DNA from: an uncultured Flavobacteriaceae bacterium
GTDB taxonomy: Bacteria > Bacteroidota > Bacteroidia > Flavobacteriales > Flavobacteriaceae
Length of the DNA: 64,000 nt
Direction: 5' to 3'
Assembly: GCA_913061125.1 (NCBI GenBank)
Contig: CAJXUB010000003.1
Span: 29,521-93,520 of the forward strand
This document shows positions 1 to 8,744 of the stretch, one piece after another. Every line of letters starts with the position of its first letter. Position 1 is the first letter of the stretch. The notes beneath the pieces are model-generated. The model ran no database searches. It was given only the letters and a program-made list of their open reading frames with translations, and was not told where the DNA came from. Both the position numbers and the translations under genes were made by a program.

Positions 1-156
1 TGTCCAAGTTGTGTTAGAGGTAATAGCACCAGTTACTGACACAACAGTTGGCTCAGTTGGATTAGTTCCACCGTTATTGTTGTTGTCGTCATCAGAAGAA
101 CAACTGAATAAAGCTACTGCGGTAAAGACAGATAAAGCTAAAATTGATTTTTTCAT
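1..156 (-). CDS. Lipoprotein, N-terminal part only (gene runs off the left edge)
   Basis: Only the first 52 codons are present. The start is an ATG at 156-154 on the minus strand. Residues 1-19 form a lipoprotein signal (MKKSILALSVFTAVALFSC) with the lipobox cysteine at 19, followed by an acidic/Asn linker (SSDDDNNNNGG), which is usual after the lipidated Cys in Bacteroidota. The last visible residues (GAITSNTTWT) resemble the start of secreted parallel beta-helix proteins of this phylum, but that is recollection of the family, not proof. Probable outer-membrane or cell-surface lipoprotein of unknown function. Confidence 0.75.
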   Translation of the reverse strand, partial: MKKSILALSVFTAVALFSCSSDDDNNNNGGTNPTEPTVVSVTGAITSNTTWT

Positions 157-322
157 TATAATATTATTTAAGTTTGTTAAATTACACTGCAAAGAAAGCC
201 CAAACCCCAACAATTTTAGTTAATTATAATTTACAATACCATTATGTATTTGTTACCTAAAAACCCCTAAACCCAATAAAACGAAACATTAAATTAACAT
301 TGAAAATACCTATCTTGCGGTC

Positions 323-1675
323 ATGAGTACAAGTATGAATTGGACACAATTGTTGTCATTAAAGCGGCATGGGGATACGCACAAACGCCTTCGCCATGAA
401 CAAGACGAAACTCGATTGGGTTTTGATGTAGATTATGATCGAATCATTTTCTCTCCAGAGTTTAGAAGTCTGCAAGACAAAACTCAGGTTATCCCACTGT
501 CCTCCACAGATTTTGTACATACAAGACTAACCCATAGCCTGGAAGTCAGTGTTGTGGCCCGCTCGCTTGGTCGAAAAGCTGGGGTAAAAATTTTAGAAAA
601 TCATCCTGCACTACGAGAAGTACACGGCTACAAGCCCAACGATTTTGGTGCGATCGTTGCGGCAGCTGCCTTGGCACACGATATAGGGAACCCGCCTTTT
701 GGGCATTCTGGCGAAAAAGCGATTGGGCATTTTTTTAAACACGGGCCTGGACAACATTTTAAGGCGAAACTTACCGCTAAAGAATATCAGGATTTATGTG
801 ATTTTGAGGGCAATGCCAATGGATTTAAAATTTTAACCCAAAATCTTGAAGGGCGCCCTGGAGGGCTTCGGCTGAGTTATGCCACCCTTGGCGCATTTAT
901 GAAATATCCCAAAGCCTCGCTACCAAAAAAACCAACGCCCAATATCGCCTCAAAAAAGTATGGATTTTTTCAAAGTGAACAATCCATTTTCAACGATGTA
1001 ACCCATGAATTGGGATTATTAGCTATTAATAACAGCGATTCACAATTTGTGAGACATCCTTTGGCATTTCTTGTCGAAGCGGCAGACGATATTTGCTACA
1101 CCATAATCGATTTTGAAGATGGGATTAACCTGGGTTTTATTGAAGAAGAATTTGCTCTTGAATACCTTATCAATTTGGTAAGAGATAACATTCAAACTGA
1201 AAAATTTAATGCCCTACCCACCAAAAAAGCTCGGGTCAGCTACCTTAGAGCATTAGCCATCGGGACCTTAATAGATGACGCTGTGGCGATTTTTATAACG
1301 AACGAGGCGGCCATTTTACAAGGAACTTTTAACGTTTCACTTCTCGAAAAAAGTAAATACCAAGCCCAAATTAATGACATTCTAAAACTAAGCGTGGAGC
1401 GAATTTACAACGCCGATGAGGTAATCGAAAAAGAAATTTCTGGATTTGAGGTGATCAATGAGTTGTTGCGCAGCTTTACAGAAGCAGCTAACCACAGCTA
1501 CGAGGGGCAACCAAGCCATTTCGACACGCTTTTACTAAAAGTATTTTCCGAAGAATTAGATACGAAAAACGAAAATTTATACCAACGTCTTTTGAGCGTA
1601 TGTACGTTGGTGGCATCTTTTTCAGATAATAAAGCCATTTTGACCTACAAAAAGTTAAAAGGGTTAAATTTCTAA
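323..1675 (+). CDS. dgt: Deoxyguanosinetriphosphate triphosphohydrolase (dGTPase)
   Basis: Predicted HD-superfamily enzyme that hydrolyses dGTP to deoxyguanosine and triphosphate, tuning dNTP pools. The 450-residue protein shows the family hallmarks: RLRHEQDETR and FRSLQDKTQV near the N-terminus, RLTHSLEVS with His71, AHDIGNPPFGHSGE with His119-Asp120, and the late EAADDICY Asp. These His/Asp residues bind the metal. The start is ATG 323; a second Met lies four codons later. A -7-like TATCTTGC at 311-318 ends only 4 nt before ATG, an imperfect match to TAnnTTTG. The gene stands alone, with 55 nt to the next gene. Confidence 0.93.
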   Translation: MSTSMNWTQLLSLKRHGDTHKRLRHEQDETRLGFDVDYDRIIFSPEFRSLQDKTQVIPLSSTDFVHTRLTHSLEVSVVARSLGRKAGVKILENHPALREVHGYKPNDFGAIVAAAALAHDIGNPPFGHSGEKAIGHFFKHGPGQHFKAKLTAKEYQDLCDFEGNANGFKILTQNLEGRPGGLRLSYATLGAFMKYPKASLPKKPTPNIASKKYGFFQSEQSIFNDVTHELGLLAINNSDSQFVRHPLAFLVEAADDICYTIIDFEDGINLGFIEEEFALEYLINLVRDNIQTEKFNALPTKKARVSYLRALAIGTLIDDAVAIFITNEAAILQGTFNVSLLEKSKYQAQINDILKLSVERIYNADEVIEKEISGFEVINELLRSFTEAANHSYEGQPSHFDTLLLKVFSEELDTKNENLYQRLLSVCTLVASFSDNKAILTYKKLKGLNF

Positions 1676-1730
1676 AAGACCAATAATTTTTTATACATTA
1701 GCATCATCATTACCCCAAGTATGATTTGTT

Positions 1731-4472
1731 ATGAAAAAAACCTACACGTTCATGGCAGTAGTTTTTACTGTTGCCTTTTTTACGCTTCTATTGAAAGACA
1801 ATTCACAACCTTCAATAGAGCAAATGCGGAAAACCCACCAATATTTTCTAGAAAACAGTCCTTTTAGAGCGACAAGGCATCTTGCCAAAAAAGAACGAAA
1901 AGCAATGGAACTGCCGCCCAACGCCTACAACGAAATGATGTGGGAGCGTACCATGAACCCAACAACGGGGCGTCCCGAACCGGAAAAGTTACTACAAATT
2001 GAAGATCAAATCCAACAAAATCGCTGGTCTTCAAGACCTGAGGCCCAACAAGATATGATTTGGACTGAACGCGGACCAGCAAATTTAGGGGGACGCACGA
2101 GAGCCATTCTTTTTGATCCTAACGATATCGGAAATTCAAATCCTAATGAAAACTACAACAGAGTTTTTGCAGGAGCTGTTTCTGGAGGCCTCTGGGTGAA
2201 CGAAGATATCACAGATCCAAACTCAAGTTGGATTTTAGTGGCGGGTTTATCGTCTAATATCTCAATTACAAAAATTATATCCGATCCTAATAATCCCAAA
2301 ACATTGTACATCGCATCTGGTGAATCCTTTACTGGCGGACAAGCCATAGGGAATGGGGTTTGGAAATCTACCGATGGTGGAACAACGTGGCGTCATATTT
2401 TTGGAGGATACACTGGTGTTGAAGAACAAAAACACATCAATGGTGTTTTTTACATCAACGATATTGCAGCCAGAGATTTGGGGGATACCACGGAGCTATT
2501 CATCACAGTAGCTGGAAGCTATTACAGTTCCTCTGGGACGCTGAATCAATACTATTCTGTGAAACAACAAGGCGTTTATAAATCTTCTGACAACGGCTCA
2601 AATTGGTTAAAACTAGATATTAATGAATCCAATGGTCGACCAATAAATCCCAACGATTTGGAAATTGATTTAAACAACAACATTTGGGTCACAACCAATA
2701 GAAATTTATGGGGGCAAAGCGGTGGAAAAATTTATAAATCGACCAATGGCCTCAACTTTGAGTTGATGTATGGAGGCGAAGAGGGTATGGGCAGGACCGA
2801 GCTTGAACCCTCAGTAAAAGACCCCGACACTTTTTGGGTACTGGTAAGCCATAGAAATCAAGCAGATTTTTACGTCACTACAAATGGTTTTCAAACATTG
2901 GACAAAATCTCTACGGAACCAAATGATGCAGACCCAGGGATTACAACAGACGATTTTACGCGAGGTCAGGCCTTTTATGATTTAGAAATTGAAGTTAATT
3001 CAAACGACGATTTATTTGTAGGCGGAATAGATTTGTTCCGATCAAATGACAAGGCCGATTCATGGATTCAACTCTCCCATTGGTATGGTGGTGGGGGATT
3101 TCAAAATGTGCATGCGGACCAGCATGCCATTGTATTTCGCCCCGGTTCTGGCAATAATAACCAAGCAGTTTTTGGTAACGATGGCGGGGTATATTACTGT
3201 AACGACCTTTCAAAACCTAAAGATCAAATTAAAATAGAACCGCGCAACAAAGGATATAATACATCACAATTTTATTATGGGAGCATTGATAAAAATCCAG
3301 CCAATAATAACGATGCTCTAGCAGGAGGCACTCAGGACAACGGCACTTGGACTCAATATAATGCTGAAACTGGAATTAATCCCTTCCACAACACGATGGG
3401 GGGTGATGGGGCATACACTGAAATTGATGCCAAAGACAACTACATGATTGCCTCATATGTTTTCGATGAGCACATTTATTATGATTATCCGGATCAAGAG
3501 GATAATCATCCTATTTCCATGGGGAGCAGCAAGGGGAGTTTTATTAATACAGCAGTGCTTGATAAAACATTAGATGTGTTTTATCACGATTCAAGTCAGG
3601 AATCAAATTTTTCTCTGACCCGAAGCTCAAATTTTAAAAGTGGGGAAACGAACATAATTAGAACCGAATTGACTCATGCCCAATTTGACAATAGACCTTC
3701 AGCTTTGAGCATTTCGCCCCACTCCAAACAAGTCACAACCTTATATTTGGGCCTTGTTAATGGAAAATTATTTCGAATTGACGATGCTTCTACAACCCCG
3801 CGTTGGTCGGAAATTACGGGGAGCAAATTTGTGGGCAGTATTTCGGACGTTGAAGTGGGGACATCAGAAAATGAGCTGTTTGCCACCCTGCACAATTATG
3901 GTATAGACAACATTTGGCACTCCAAAGACGCCGGTAAGACCTGGACATCCATTGAGGGGAATCTGCCCGACTTACCAGTAAGTTGTATTTTACAAAACCC
4001 GTTAACTCCAAAAGAGCTTATCATTGGTACCCCCGTTGGCATTTGGAGAACGTTAGATTTTACAAAAGACCAACCATCTTGGGAACCCGTTAGTAAAGGT
4101 ATTAACAGAGTCCCTGTAGTCGATTTGGATTTTTTGAAATCGGACCAAACTATTTTGGCAGCTACGCACGGCAGAGGACTTTTTACAAGCAAATTTGAGA
4201 GTCCAAAGGCTTCAATTGATGACAATGAGATTGACAAAGTAATTGTAGTTCCTACCGTTTCGGATGGAAATTTGAAAATAGTTCCCAAAAAAGATTTTGG
4301 ATCATCAACGTTTTATGTGTTTGCCGTAACAGGTCAACTGATATATAAATTTGATATGGAACTAAAAAAAGGAGATAAAAAAACCATCAATCTTCAGTTA
4401 AGTTCTGGCGTGTATTTACTTACCATTCATACCCCAGGACAAAACTTTACAGATAAGATTATCATCAGATAG
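1731..4472 (+). CDS. Secreted BNR/sialidase-like propeller protein with type IX sorting domain
   Basis: 913 residues. An N-terminal hydrophobic segment (about 4-22) acts as signal peptide or anchor. A charged region to about residue 100 precedes WTERGPANLGGRTRAILFDP, the usual entry into a multi-bladed beta-propeller with repeated G-V-W/Y-K-S-x-D-x-G-x-x-W motifs (GVWKSTDGGTTW, GVYKSSDNGSNW, IWHSKDAGKTW). The last 75 or so residues (VVPTVSDGNLKI to SGVYLLTIHTPGQNFTDKIIIR) form a type A sorting domain for the type IX secretion system, whose translocon SprA is encoded at 52738-59988. Likely secreted or surface-bound. The substrate is unknown, and a sialidase activity is not supported. A degenerate -7 (TATGATTTG, one base longer than consensus) lies at 1720-1728. 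Confidence 0.85.
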   Translation: MKKTYTFMAVVFTVAFFTLLLKDNSQPSIEQMRKTHQYFLENSPFRATRHLAKKERKAMELPPNAYNEMMWERTMNPTTGRPEPEKLLQIEDQIQQNRWSSRPEAQQDMIWTERGPANLGGRTRAILFDPNDIGNSNPNENYNRVFAGAVSGGLWVNEDITDPNSSWILVAGLSSNISITKIISDPNNPKTLYIASGESFTGGQAIGNGVWKSTDGGTTWRHIFGGYTGVEEQKHINGVFYINDIAARDLGDTTELFITVAGSYYSSSGTLNQYYSVKQQGVYKSSDNGSNWLKLDINESNGRPINPNDLEIDLNNNIWVTTNRNLWGQSGGKIYKSTNGLNFELMYGGEEGMGRTELEPSVKDPDTFWVLVSHRNQADFYVTTNGFQTLDKISTEPNDADPGITTDDFTRGQAFYDLEIEVNSNDDLFVGGIDLFRSNDKADSWIQLSHWYGGGGFQNVHADQHAIVFRPGSGNNNQAVFGNDGGVYYCNDLSKPKDQIKIEPRNKGYNTSQFYYGSIDKNPANNNDALAGGTQDNGTWTQYNAETGINPFHNTMGGDGAYTEIDAKDNYMIASYVFDEHIYYDYPDQEDNHPISMGSSKGSFINTAVLDKTLDVFYHDSSQESNFSLTRSSNFKSGETNIIRTELTHAQFDNRPSALSISPHSKQVTTLYLGLVNGKLFRIDDASTTPRWSEITGSKFVGSISDVEVGTSENELFATLHNYGIDNIWHSKDAGKTWTSIEGNLPDLPVSCILQNPLTPKELIIGTPVGIWRTLDFTKDQPSWEPVSKGINRVPVVDLDFLKSDQTILAATHGRGLFTSKFESPKASIDDNEIDKVIVVPTVSDGNLKIVPKKDFGSSTFYVFAVTGQLIYKFDMELKKGDKKTINLQLSSGVYLLTIHTPGQNFTDKIIIR

Positions 4473-4475
4473 AGA

Positions 4476-6227
4476 TTACAGAGATAAGATAAAATTTTTC
4501 AAACTTTTAGCATCCAATCCAAATTGTTCGTGCAGCTCAATTGTGGATCCCTGGTCAACAAATTTGTCAGGGATTCCTCGTAAGTGGACAGGGTTTTTAT
4601 AACCGTATTTTGATGCAAATTCTAAAATTGAACTTCCAAAACCTCCAATTGTAACCCCATCTTCTACAGAAATAATGGTGTTATAAGTTCCAAAAATTTG
4701 ATGCAACAGGGCCTCGTCCAATGGTTTAATAAATCGCATGTCGTAATGCGCAACAGGGAGGGTTTCTATGGCTTTTTGGACCGTGTTAGCGAGGGGTCCT
4801 ACGCTTAAAATAACCTTATTGCGACCTTCTTGTAGCTTCACTCCTTGTCCTATCTGAATGGGTTTAAAGTCCTGTTTCCAGTCGATCAGACTTCCGCGCC
4901 CTCTCGGATATCGTATGGCAATGGGGTGTTTTAGTCCCATTTGGGCAGTAAACATCATATTCCGCAATTCAATTTCATTTCTTGGCGCAGCAATGATAAG
5001 ATTTGGAATACATTTCAAAAAAGCAATGTCAAATACTCCATGGTGAGTTGCGCCGTCTTGCCCCACCAGTCCTGCTCGATCTAAACAAAAAATTACAGGC
5101 AAGTTTTGTAGAGCAACATCGTGAATGACTTGATCGTACGCACGCTGCAAAAACGTGGAATAAATAGCACAAAAAGGCACCAACCCTCGTGTGGCCATAC
5201 CTGCTGCTAACGTTACCGCATGCTGCTCGGCAATTCCCACATCGTAAGCACGATTTGGAAAAGCGTCCATCATGAATTTAAGGGAACTCCCAGTAGGCAT
5301 AGCGGGGGTTATACCTACAATATTGTCGTTTTGCTTGGCCAATTCAACCAACGTTAACCCAAACACATCTTGAAATTTTGGTGGAAGTTTCTCCTGTTTT
5401 TTTTGAATGATATTTCCTGTTTCGGGATCAAATTTCCCTGGAGCATGGTACACCACCTGGTTGTCCTCGGCTTGCTTAAGTCCTTTACCTTTGGTAGTTC
5501 TAACGTGCAAAAACTTTGGGCCGTTAATGTTTTTCAGTTTTTCCAATTCATGAATTAGAGTCTGAATGTCATGGCCGTCTACAGGGCCAAAATATTTAAA
5601 ATTCAAGGCCTCAAAGATGTTATCCTTATTCTGACCCCCAGTTTTAACATTGGTCAAATATTGTTTTAGAGCCCCGACGCTGGGATCTATCCCGATGGCA
5701 TTGTCGTTTAAAACAACCAATATATTAGCTTCGGTCGCTCCAGCGTGATTTAGCCCTTCAAATGCCATTCCACCCGCGATGGAAGCATCACCAATTACAG
5801 CGATATGGTGTTTATTTTGCCCTTTCAATTGACTTGCAATAGCCATTCCCAACGCCGCTGAAATTGAGGTAGAGGCATGCCCTGTTCCAAAAGCATCAAA
5901 TGGGCTCTCCGATAATTTTGGAAATCCACTAAGACCACCGTACTGCCTGTTGGTGTAAAATTGATTTTTTCTTCCGGTTAAGATTTTATGGCCATAGGCC
6001 TGATGTCCCACATCCCAGATTAAGAGATCTTGTGGGGTTTCAAAAACATAGTGAAGCGCAAGGGTTAGCTCCACCACCCCCAAGCTTGCACCAAGATGCC
6101 CCCCTTTGTTGGCCACGACTTCAATGATAAAGTCTCTCAATTCTCGAGCCAACTTAGGCAAATCCTGAAGATTAAGAGCTCGTAAATCCTCAGGACAATC
6201 GATATACTTAAGCAATTTTCTTTCCAC
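4476..6227 (-). CDS. dxs: 1-deoxy-D-xylulose-5-phosphate synthase
   Basis: First enzyme of the MEP isoprenoid pathway; condenses pyruvate and glyceraldehyde-3-phosphate using thiamine diphosphate. The N-terminal ThDP domain has GGHLGASLGVVELTLALH, WDVGHQAYGHKILTGR and GDASIAGGMAFEGLNHAG...NDN. The C-terminal part has the pyrimidine-binding YDVGIAEQHAVTLAAG and a transketolase C-domain. There is no ATG at the 5' end. GTG 6242 lies upstream of a perfect -7 box (minus strand 6239-6232, TATTTTTG), so it could not be transcribed from that promoter. GTG 6227, four nt after the box, gives 583 residues and is preferred; TTG 6215 is the alternative. Divergent from tadA. The 3' end is 3 nt from the stop of the convergent secreted-protein gene. 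Confidence 0.92.
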   Translation of the reverse strand: MERKLLKYIDCPEDLRALNLQDLPKLARELRDFIIEVVANKGGHLGASLGVVELTLALHYVFETPQDLLIWDVGHQAYGHKILTGRKNQFYTNRQYGGLSGFPKLSESPFDAFGTGHASTSISAALGMAIASQLKGQNKHHIAVIGDASIAGGMAFEGLNHAGATEANILVVLNDNAIGIDPSVGALKQYLTNVKTGGQNKDNIFEALNFKYFGPVDGHDIQTLIHELEKLKNINGPKFLHVRTTKGKGLKQAEDNQVVYHAPGKFDPETGNIIQKKQEKLPPKFQDVFGLTLVELAKQNDNIVGITPAMPTGSSLKFMMDAFPNRAYDVGIAEQHAVTLAAGMATRGLVPFCAIYSTFLQRAYDQVIHDVALQNLPVIFCLDRAGLVGQDGATHHGVFDIAFLKCIPNLIIAAPRNEIELRNMMFTAQMGLKHPIAIRYPRGRGSLIDWKQDFKPIQIGQGVKLQEGRNKVILSVGPLANTVQKAIETLPVAHYDMRFIKPLDEALLHQIFGTYNTIISVEDGVTIGGFGSSILEFASKYGYKNPVHLRGIPDKFVDQGSTIELHEQFGLDAKSLKNFILSL

Positions 6228-6231
6228 AGCA

Positions 6232-6239
6232 CAAAAATA
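6232..6239 (-). promoter_or_regulatory. dxs -7 box
   Basis: Reads TATTTTTG on the minus strand, a perfect match to the Bacteroidota TAnnTTTG element, and ends 4 nt before the GTG chosen as dxs start. No clear -33 TTTG is seen at 19-21 nt. Confidence 0.6.
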
Positions 6240-6253
6240 CACGTTTGAAATTG

Positions 6254-6261
6254 TATTTTTG
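6254..6261 (+). promoter_or_regulatory. tadA -7 box
   Basis: TATTTTTG, a perfect TAnnTTTG match, 4 nt before the tadA ATG at 6266. It lies 14 nt from, and points away from, the dxs -7 box, so the two promoters share the same few bases. Confidence 0.6.
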
Positions 6262-6265
6262 GGAT

Positions 6266-6715
6266 ATGAAAGGACTATTTGACGATGCGTATTTCATGAA
6301 AAAAGCTTTAGTCGAAGCCGAATTCGCTTTTGAGCAAGGTGAGGTTCCTGTTGGAGCCATAGTTGTTGCGGACAACCAAATTATTGCTCGAGCCCACAAT
6401 CTTACAGAACGACTCAAGGATGTTACAGCACACGCCGAAATGCAAGCCATAACGGCAGCTTCCAATTTTCTTGGCGGAAAATTTCTTCACAATTGCACAT
6501 TGTACGTCACACTAGAACCTTGTCAAATGTGTGCAGGGGCTTTGTATTGGAGTCAAATTTCACGACTAGTTTATGGCGCAAAAGATTCAGAACGAGGGTT
6601 CGAAATTATGGAAACCCAATTGCATCCCAAAACAAAGATTAAGGGCGGCGTTTTAGCGGAAGAAGCTTCTGATTTATTAAAACGATTTTTTGTAGAAAAA
6701 CGAAATTTGAATTAA
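6266..6715 (+). CDS. tadA: tRNA-specific adenosine deaminase
   Basis: Zn-dependent deaminase converting wobble A34 to inosine in tRNA-Arg(ACG). The 149-residue protein has the zinc/catalytic motif HAE at 56-58 and PCQMC at 85-89 (Cys86, Cys89), with EVPVGAIVV near the N-terminus as in CDA-fold TadA proteins. The in-frame TTG at 6245 lies upstream of the -7 box, so ATG 6266 is the better start. Divergent from dxs. The 3' end overlaps the stop of the convergent small membrane gene by 4 nt. A guanine deaminase is the main alternative, but length and motif spacing favour TadA. Confidence 0.88.
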   Translation: MKGLFDDAYFMKKALVEAEFAFEQGEVPVGAIVVADNQIIARAHNLTERLKDVTAHAEMQAITAASNFLGGKFLHNCTLYVTLEPCQMCAGALYWSQISRLVYGAKDSERGFEIMETQLHPKTKIKGGVLAEEASDLLKRFFVEKRNLN

Positions 6716-6945
6716 CCCTTTTTGTCATTCAAATCTCTCATTTTTTCAAGATTCTCTTTGGTCAACATATAATCCGATACTTTCTTATCTTTCCATCGGT
6801 AGTAAGAAAACAAAGGAAAAACCACGATAAAAAGTCCCACAACACCACTCCCGATAAGTTGTTCGGAATACTCTGAATTTATAGTGAACCCTGTCAGCAT
6901 ACTTCCTAAAGAGGCGATGAGTAATATCCAAATCAGGGGTTTCAT
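6712..6945 (-). CDS. Small membrane protein, function unknown
   Basis: 77 residues. Two hydrophobic stretches (about 4-21 and 32-48) probably span the inner membrane; a basic turn (YYRWKDKK) and a charged, probably cytoplasmic C-terminal tail follow. The ATG overlaps the aspS stop in an ATGA arrangement, so it is probably translationally coupled to aspS. Not recognised as a named family. The overlap and codon pattern make it a credible real gene. Its 3' end overlaps tadA on the other strand. Confidence 0.65.
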   Translation of the reverse strand: MKPLIWILLIASLGSMLTGFTINSEYSEQLIGSGVVGLFIVVFPLFSYYRWKDKKVSDYMLTKENLEKMRDLNDKKG

Positions 6946-8687
6946 TTCAGTTTGAGGTTTAACTCGTTCAATTGCATGGAATCAATGGGCGATGGTGCGT
7001 CAATCATGACATCTCGTCCGGAGTTGTTTTTAGGAAATGCGATGAAATCGCGAATCGTTTCTTGCCCGCCAAGAATAGCCACCAGTCGGTCTAACCCGAA
7101 GGCAATTCCTCCATGGGGTGGGGCACCATATTCGAAGGCATTCATTAGAAATCCAAATTGGGCTTTAGCTTCTTCTGGGGTAAATCCAAGGTGATCAAAC
7201 ATGAGGGCTTGCATCTTTTTATCATAAATTCGGATAGATCCTCCACCAATTTCGTTTCCGTTTAAAACTAAGTCGTAAGCGTTGGCTCTGACCGCGCTCG
7301 GGTCAGAATTCAGTAACTCAATGTGGTCGGGTTTTGGTGCCGTAAAAGGATGATGCATGGCGTGGTAGCGCTGCGTCTCTTCGTCCCATTCCAAAAGCGG
7401 AAAATCGGTAACCCATAGGGGTGCAAATTCTTTTGGATTTCTAAGTCCAAGACGTTCTGCAAGTTCCATTCTCAAGGCACTTAATTGAGCTCTAACGGCC
7501 TTTGTTTTTCCTGATAGTACACAGATCAAATCTCCAGATTTAGCTTTTGTTAATTCGGCCCATTTAGCCAGGTCAGTTTGATCGTAAAATTTATCAACAG
7601 AAGATTTGTAACTTCCATCCTCATTACATCGTACATAGACCATCCCCATAGCTCCAATCTGTGGACGTCTTACCCAATCTATAAGTTTGTCAATATCTTT
7701 TCGGGACATAGAATTGCCACCCGGAACGGCGATTCCAACCACCAGTTCGGCAGTATTGAACACCTTAAAATCCTTGTGCTGTGCGACTTCATTGAGTTCT
7801 CCAAAGGCCATTCCAAATCGAATGTCCGGTTTGTCGTTTCCATAGGTTTTCATGGCCTCATCATAACTCATCCGAGGGAAGGTGCCAACTTCAACTCCAT
7901 TGATGGTTTTTAGCAAATGTCGTGTCAATCCTTCAAAAGTGTTAAGAATATCGTCTTGTTCTACAAATGACATTTCGCAGTCAATTTGAGTAAATTCGGG
8001 TTGTCTATCGGCGCGTAAATCTTCGTCTCTAAAACATTTTACAATTTGAAAATATTGATCCATACCTCCAACCATGAGCAGTTGCTTGAACGTTTGGGGG
8101 GATTGTGGGAGGGCATAAAATTGACCCTCATTCATTCGGCTGGGGACCACAAAATCTCTAGCGCCTTCTGGGGTAGATTTGATAAGATAAGGAGTTTCGA
8201 CTTCTATAAAATTTATGGAAGACAAATAATTTCGTACCTCTTGTGTGACCTTATGTCTAAAGATAAGGTTGTTTTTAACGGGATTTCTTCGGATGTCCAA
8301 ATAGCGGTATTTCATTCGAAGTTCTTCTCCGCCATCGGTGTCGTCCTCAATCGTAAAAGGAGGTGTTTTGGCCTCGTTGAGTATGGTTAGAGAGTCAACC
8401 AGAATTTCAATATCACCTGTTGGGATATTTGGATTTTTTGACGCCCGCTCGATGACAGTTCCTGTAATTTGTAGGACGAATTCTCGACCTAAATTTTTGG
8501 CCGATTCCATGAGTGTTTTTTCGGAACGCTCGGCATCAAAAATTAGTTGTGTTATTCCATAGCGATCTCGAAGATCGACCCAAATCACAAAACCTTTGTT
8601 GCGTGTTTTTTGTACCCACCCACAAAGGGTTACCGTTTGATTGATGTGTGAAGCGTTCAGCTCACCGCAATGGTGCGTCCTATACAT
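6942..8687 (-). CDS. aspS: Aspartyl-tRNA synthetase
   Basis: Class II aminoacyl-tRNA synthetase charging tRNA-Asp. 581 residues, the usual length for the bacterial form with an inserted GAD domain. Visible are the N-terminal anticodon-binding OB fold ([24 protein letters not shown]), motif 2 ([18 protein letters not shown]), the GAD insert in the middle, and motif 3 with [10 protein letters not shown] and [12 protein letters not shown] at the C-terminus. Whether it also charges tRNA-Asn cannot be judged here. A perfect -7 box lies 17 nt upstream, and a small membrane-protein gene follows with a 4-nt overlap. Confidence 0.95.
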   Translation of the reverse strand: MYRTHHCGELNASHINQTVTLCGWVQKTRNKGFVIWVDLRDRYGITQLIFDAERSEKTLMESAKNLGREFVLQITGTVIERASKNPNIPTGDIEILVDSLTILNEAKTPPFTIEDDTDGGEELRMKYRYLDIRRNPVKNNLIFRHKVTQEVRNYLSSINFIEVETPYLIKSTPEGARDFVVPSRMNEGQFYALPQSPQTFKQLLMVGGMDQYFQIVKCFRDEDLRADRQPEFTQIDCEMSFVEQDDILNTFEGLTRHLLKTINGVEVGTFPRMSYDEAMKTYGNDKPDIRFGMAFGELNEVAQHKDFKVFNTAELVVGIAVPGGNSMSRKDIDKLIDWVRRPQIGAMGMVYVRCNEDGSYKSSVDKFYDQTDLAKWAELTKAKSGDLICVLSGKTKAVRAQLSALRMELAERLGLRNPKEFAPLWVTDFPLLEWDEETQRYHAMHHPFTAPKPDHIELLNSDPSAVRANAYDLVLNGNEIGGGSIRIYDKKMQALMFDHLGFTPEEAKAQFGFLMNAFEYGAPPHGGIAFGLDRLVAILGGQETIRDFIAFPKNNSGRDVMIDAPSPIDSMQLNELNLKLK

Positions 8688-8704
8688 GTGTAAAATTTAT
8701 GACA

Positions 8705-8712
8705 CAAATTTA
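8705..8712 (-). promoter_or_regulatory. aspS -7 box
   Basis: TAAATTTG on the minus strand (perfect TAnnTTTG), 17 nt before the aspS ATG. No convincing -33 element. Confidence 0.5.
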
Positions 8713-8744
8713 ACATTATTAAATTAAAACCCTAACAGCGGGCG

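Noticed and set aside
3896..4288. 130-residue open frame antisense to the secreted propeller protein
   Set aside because: Ser/Thr/Leu-rich shadow of the opposite strand with no signal or motif.
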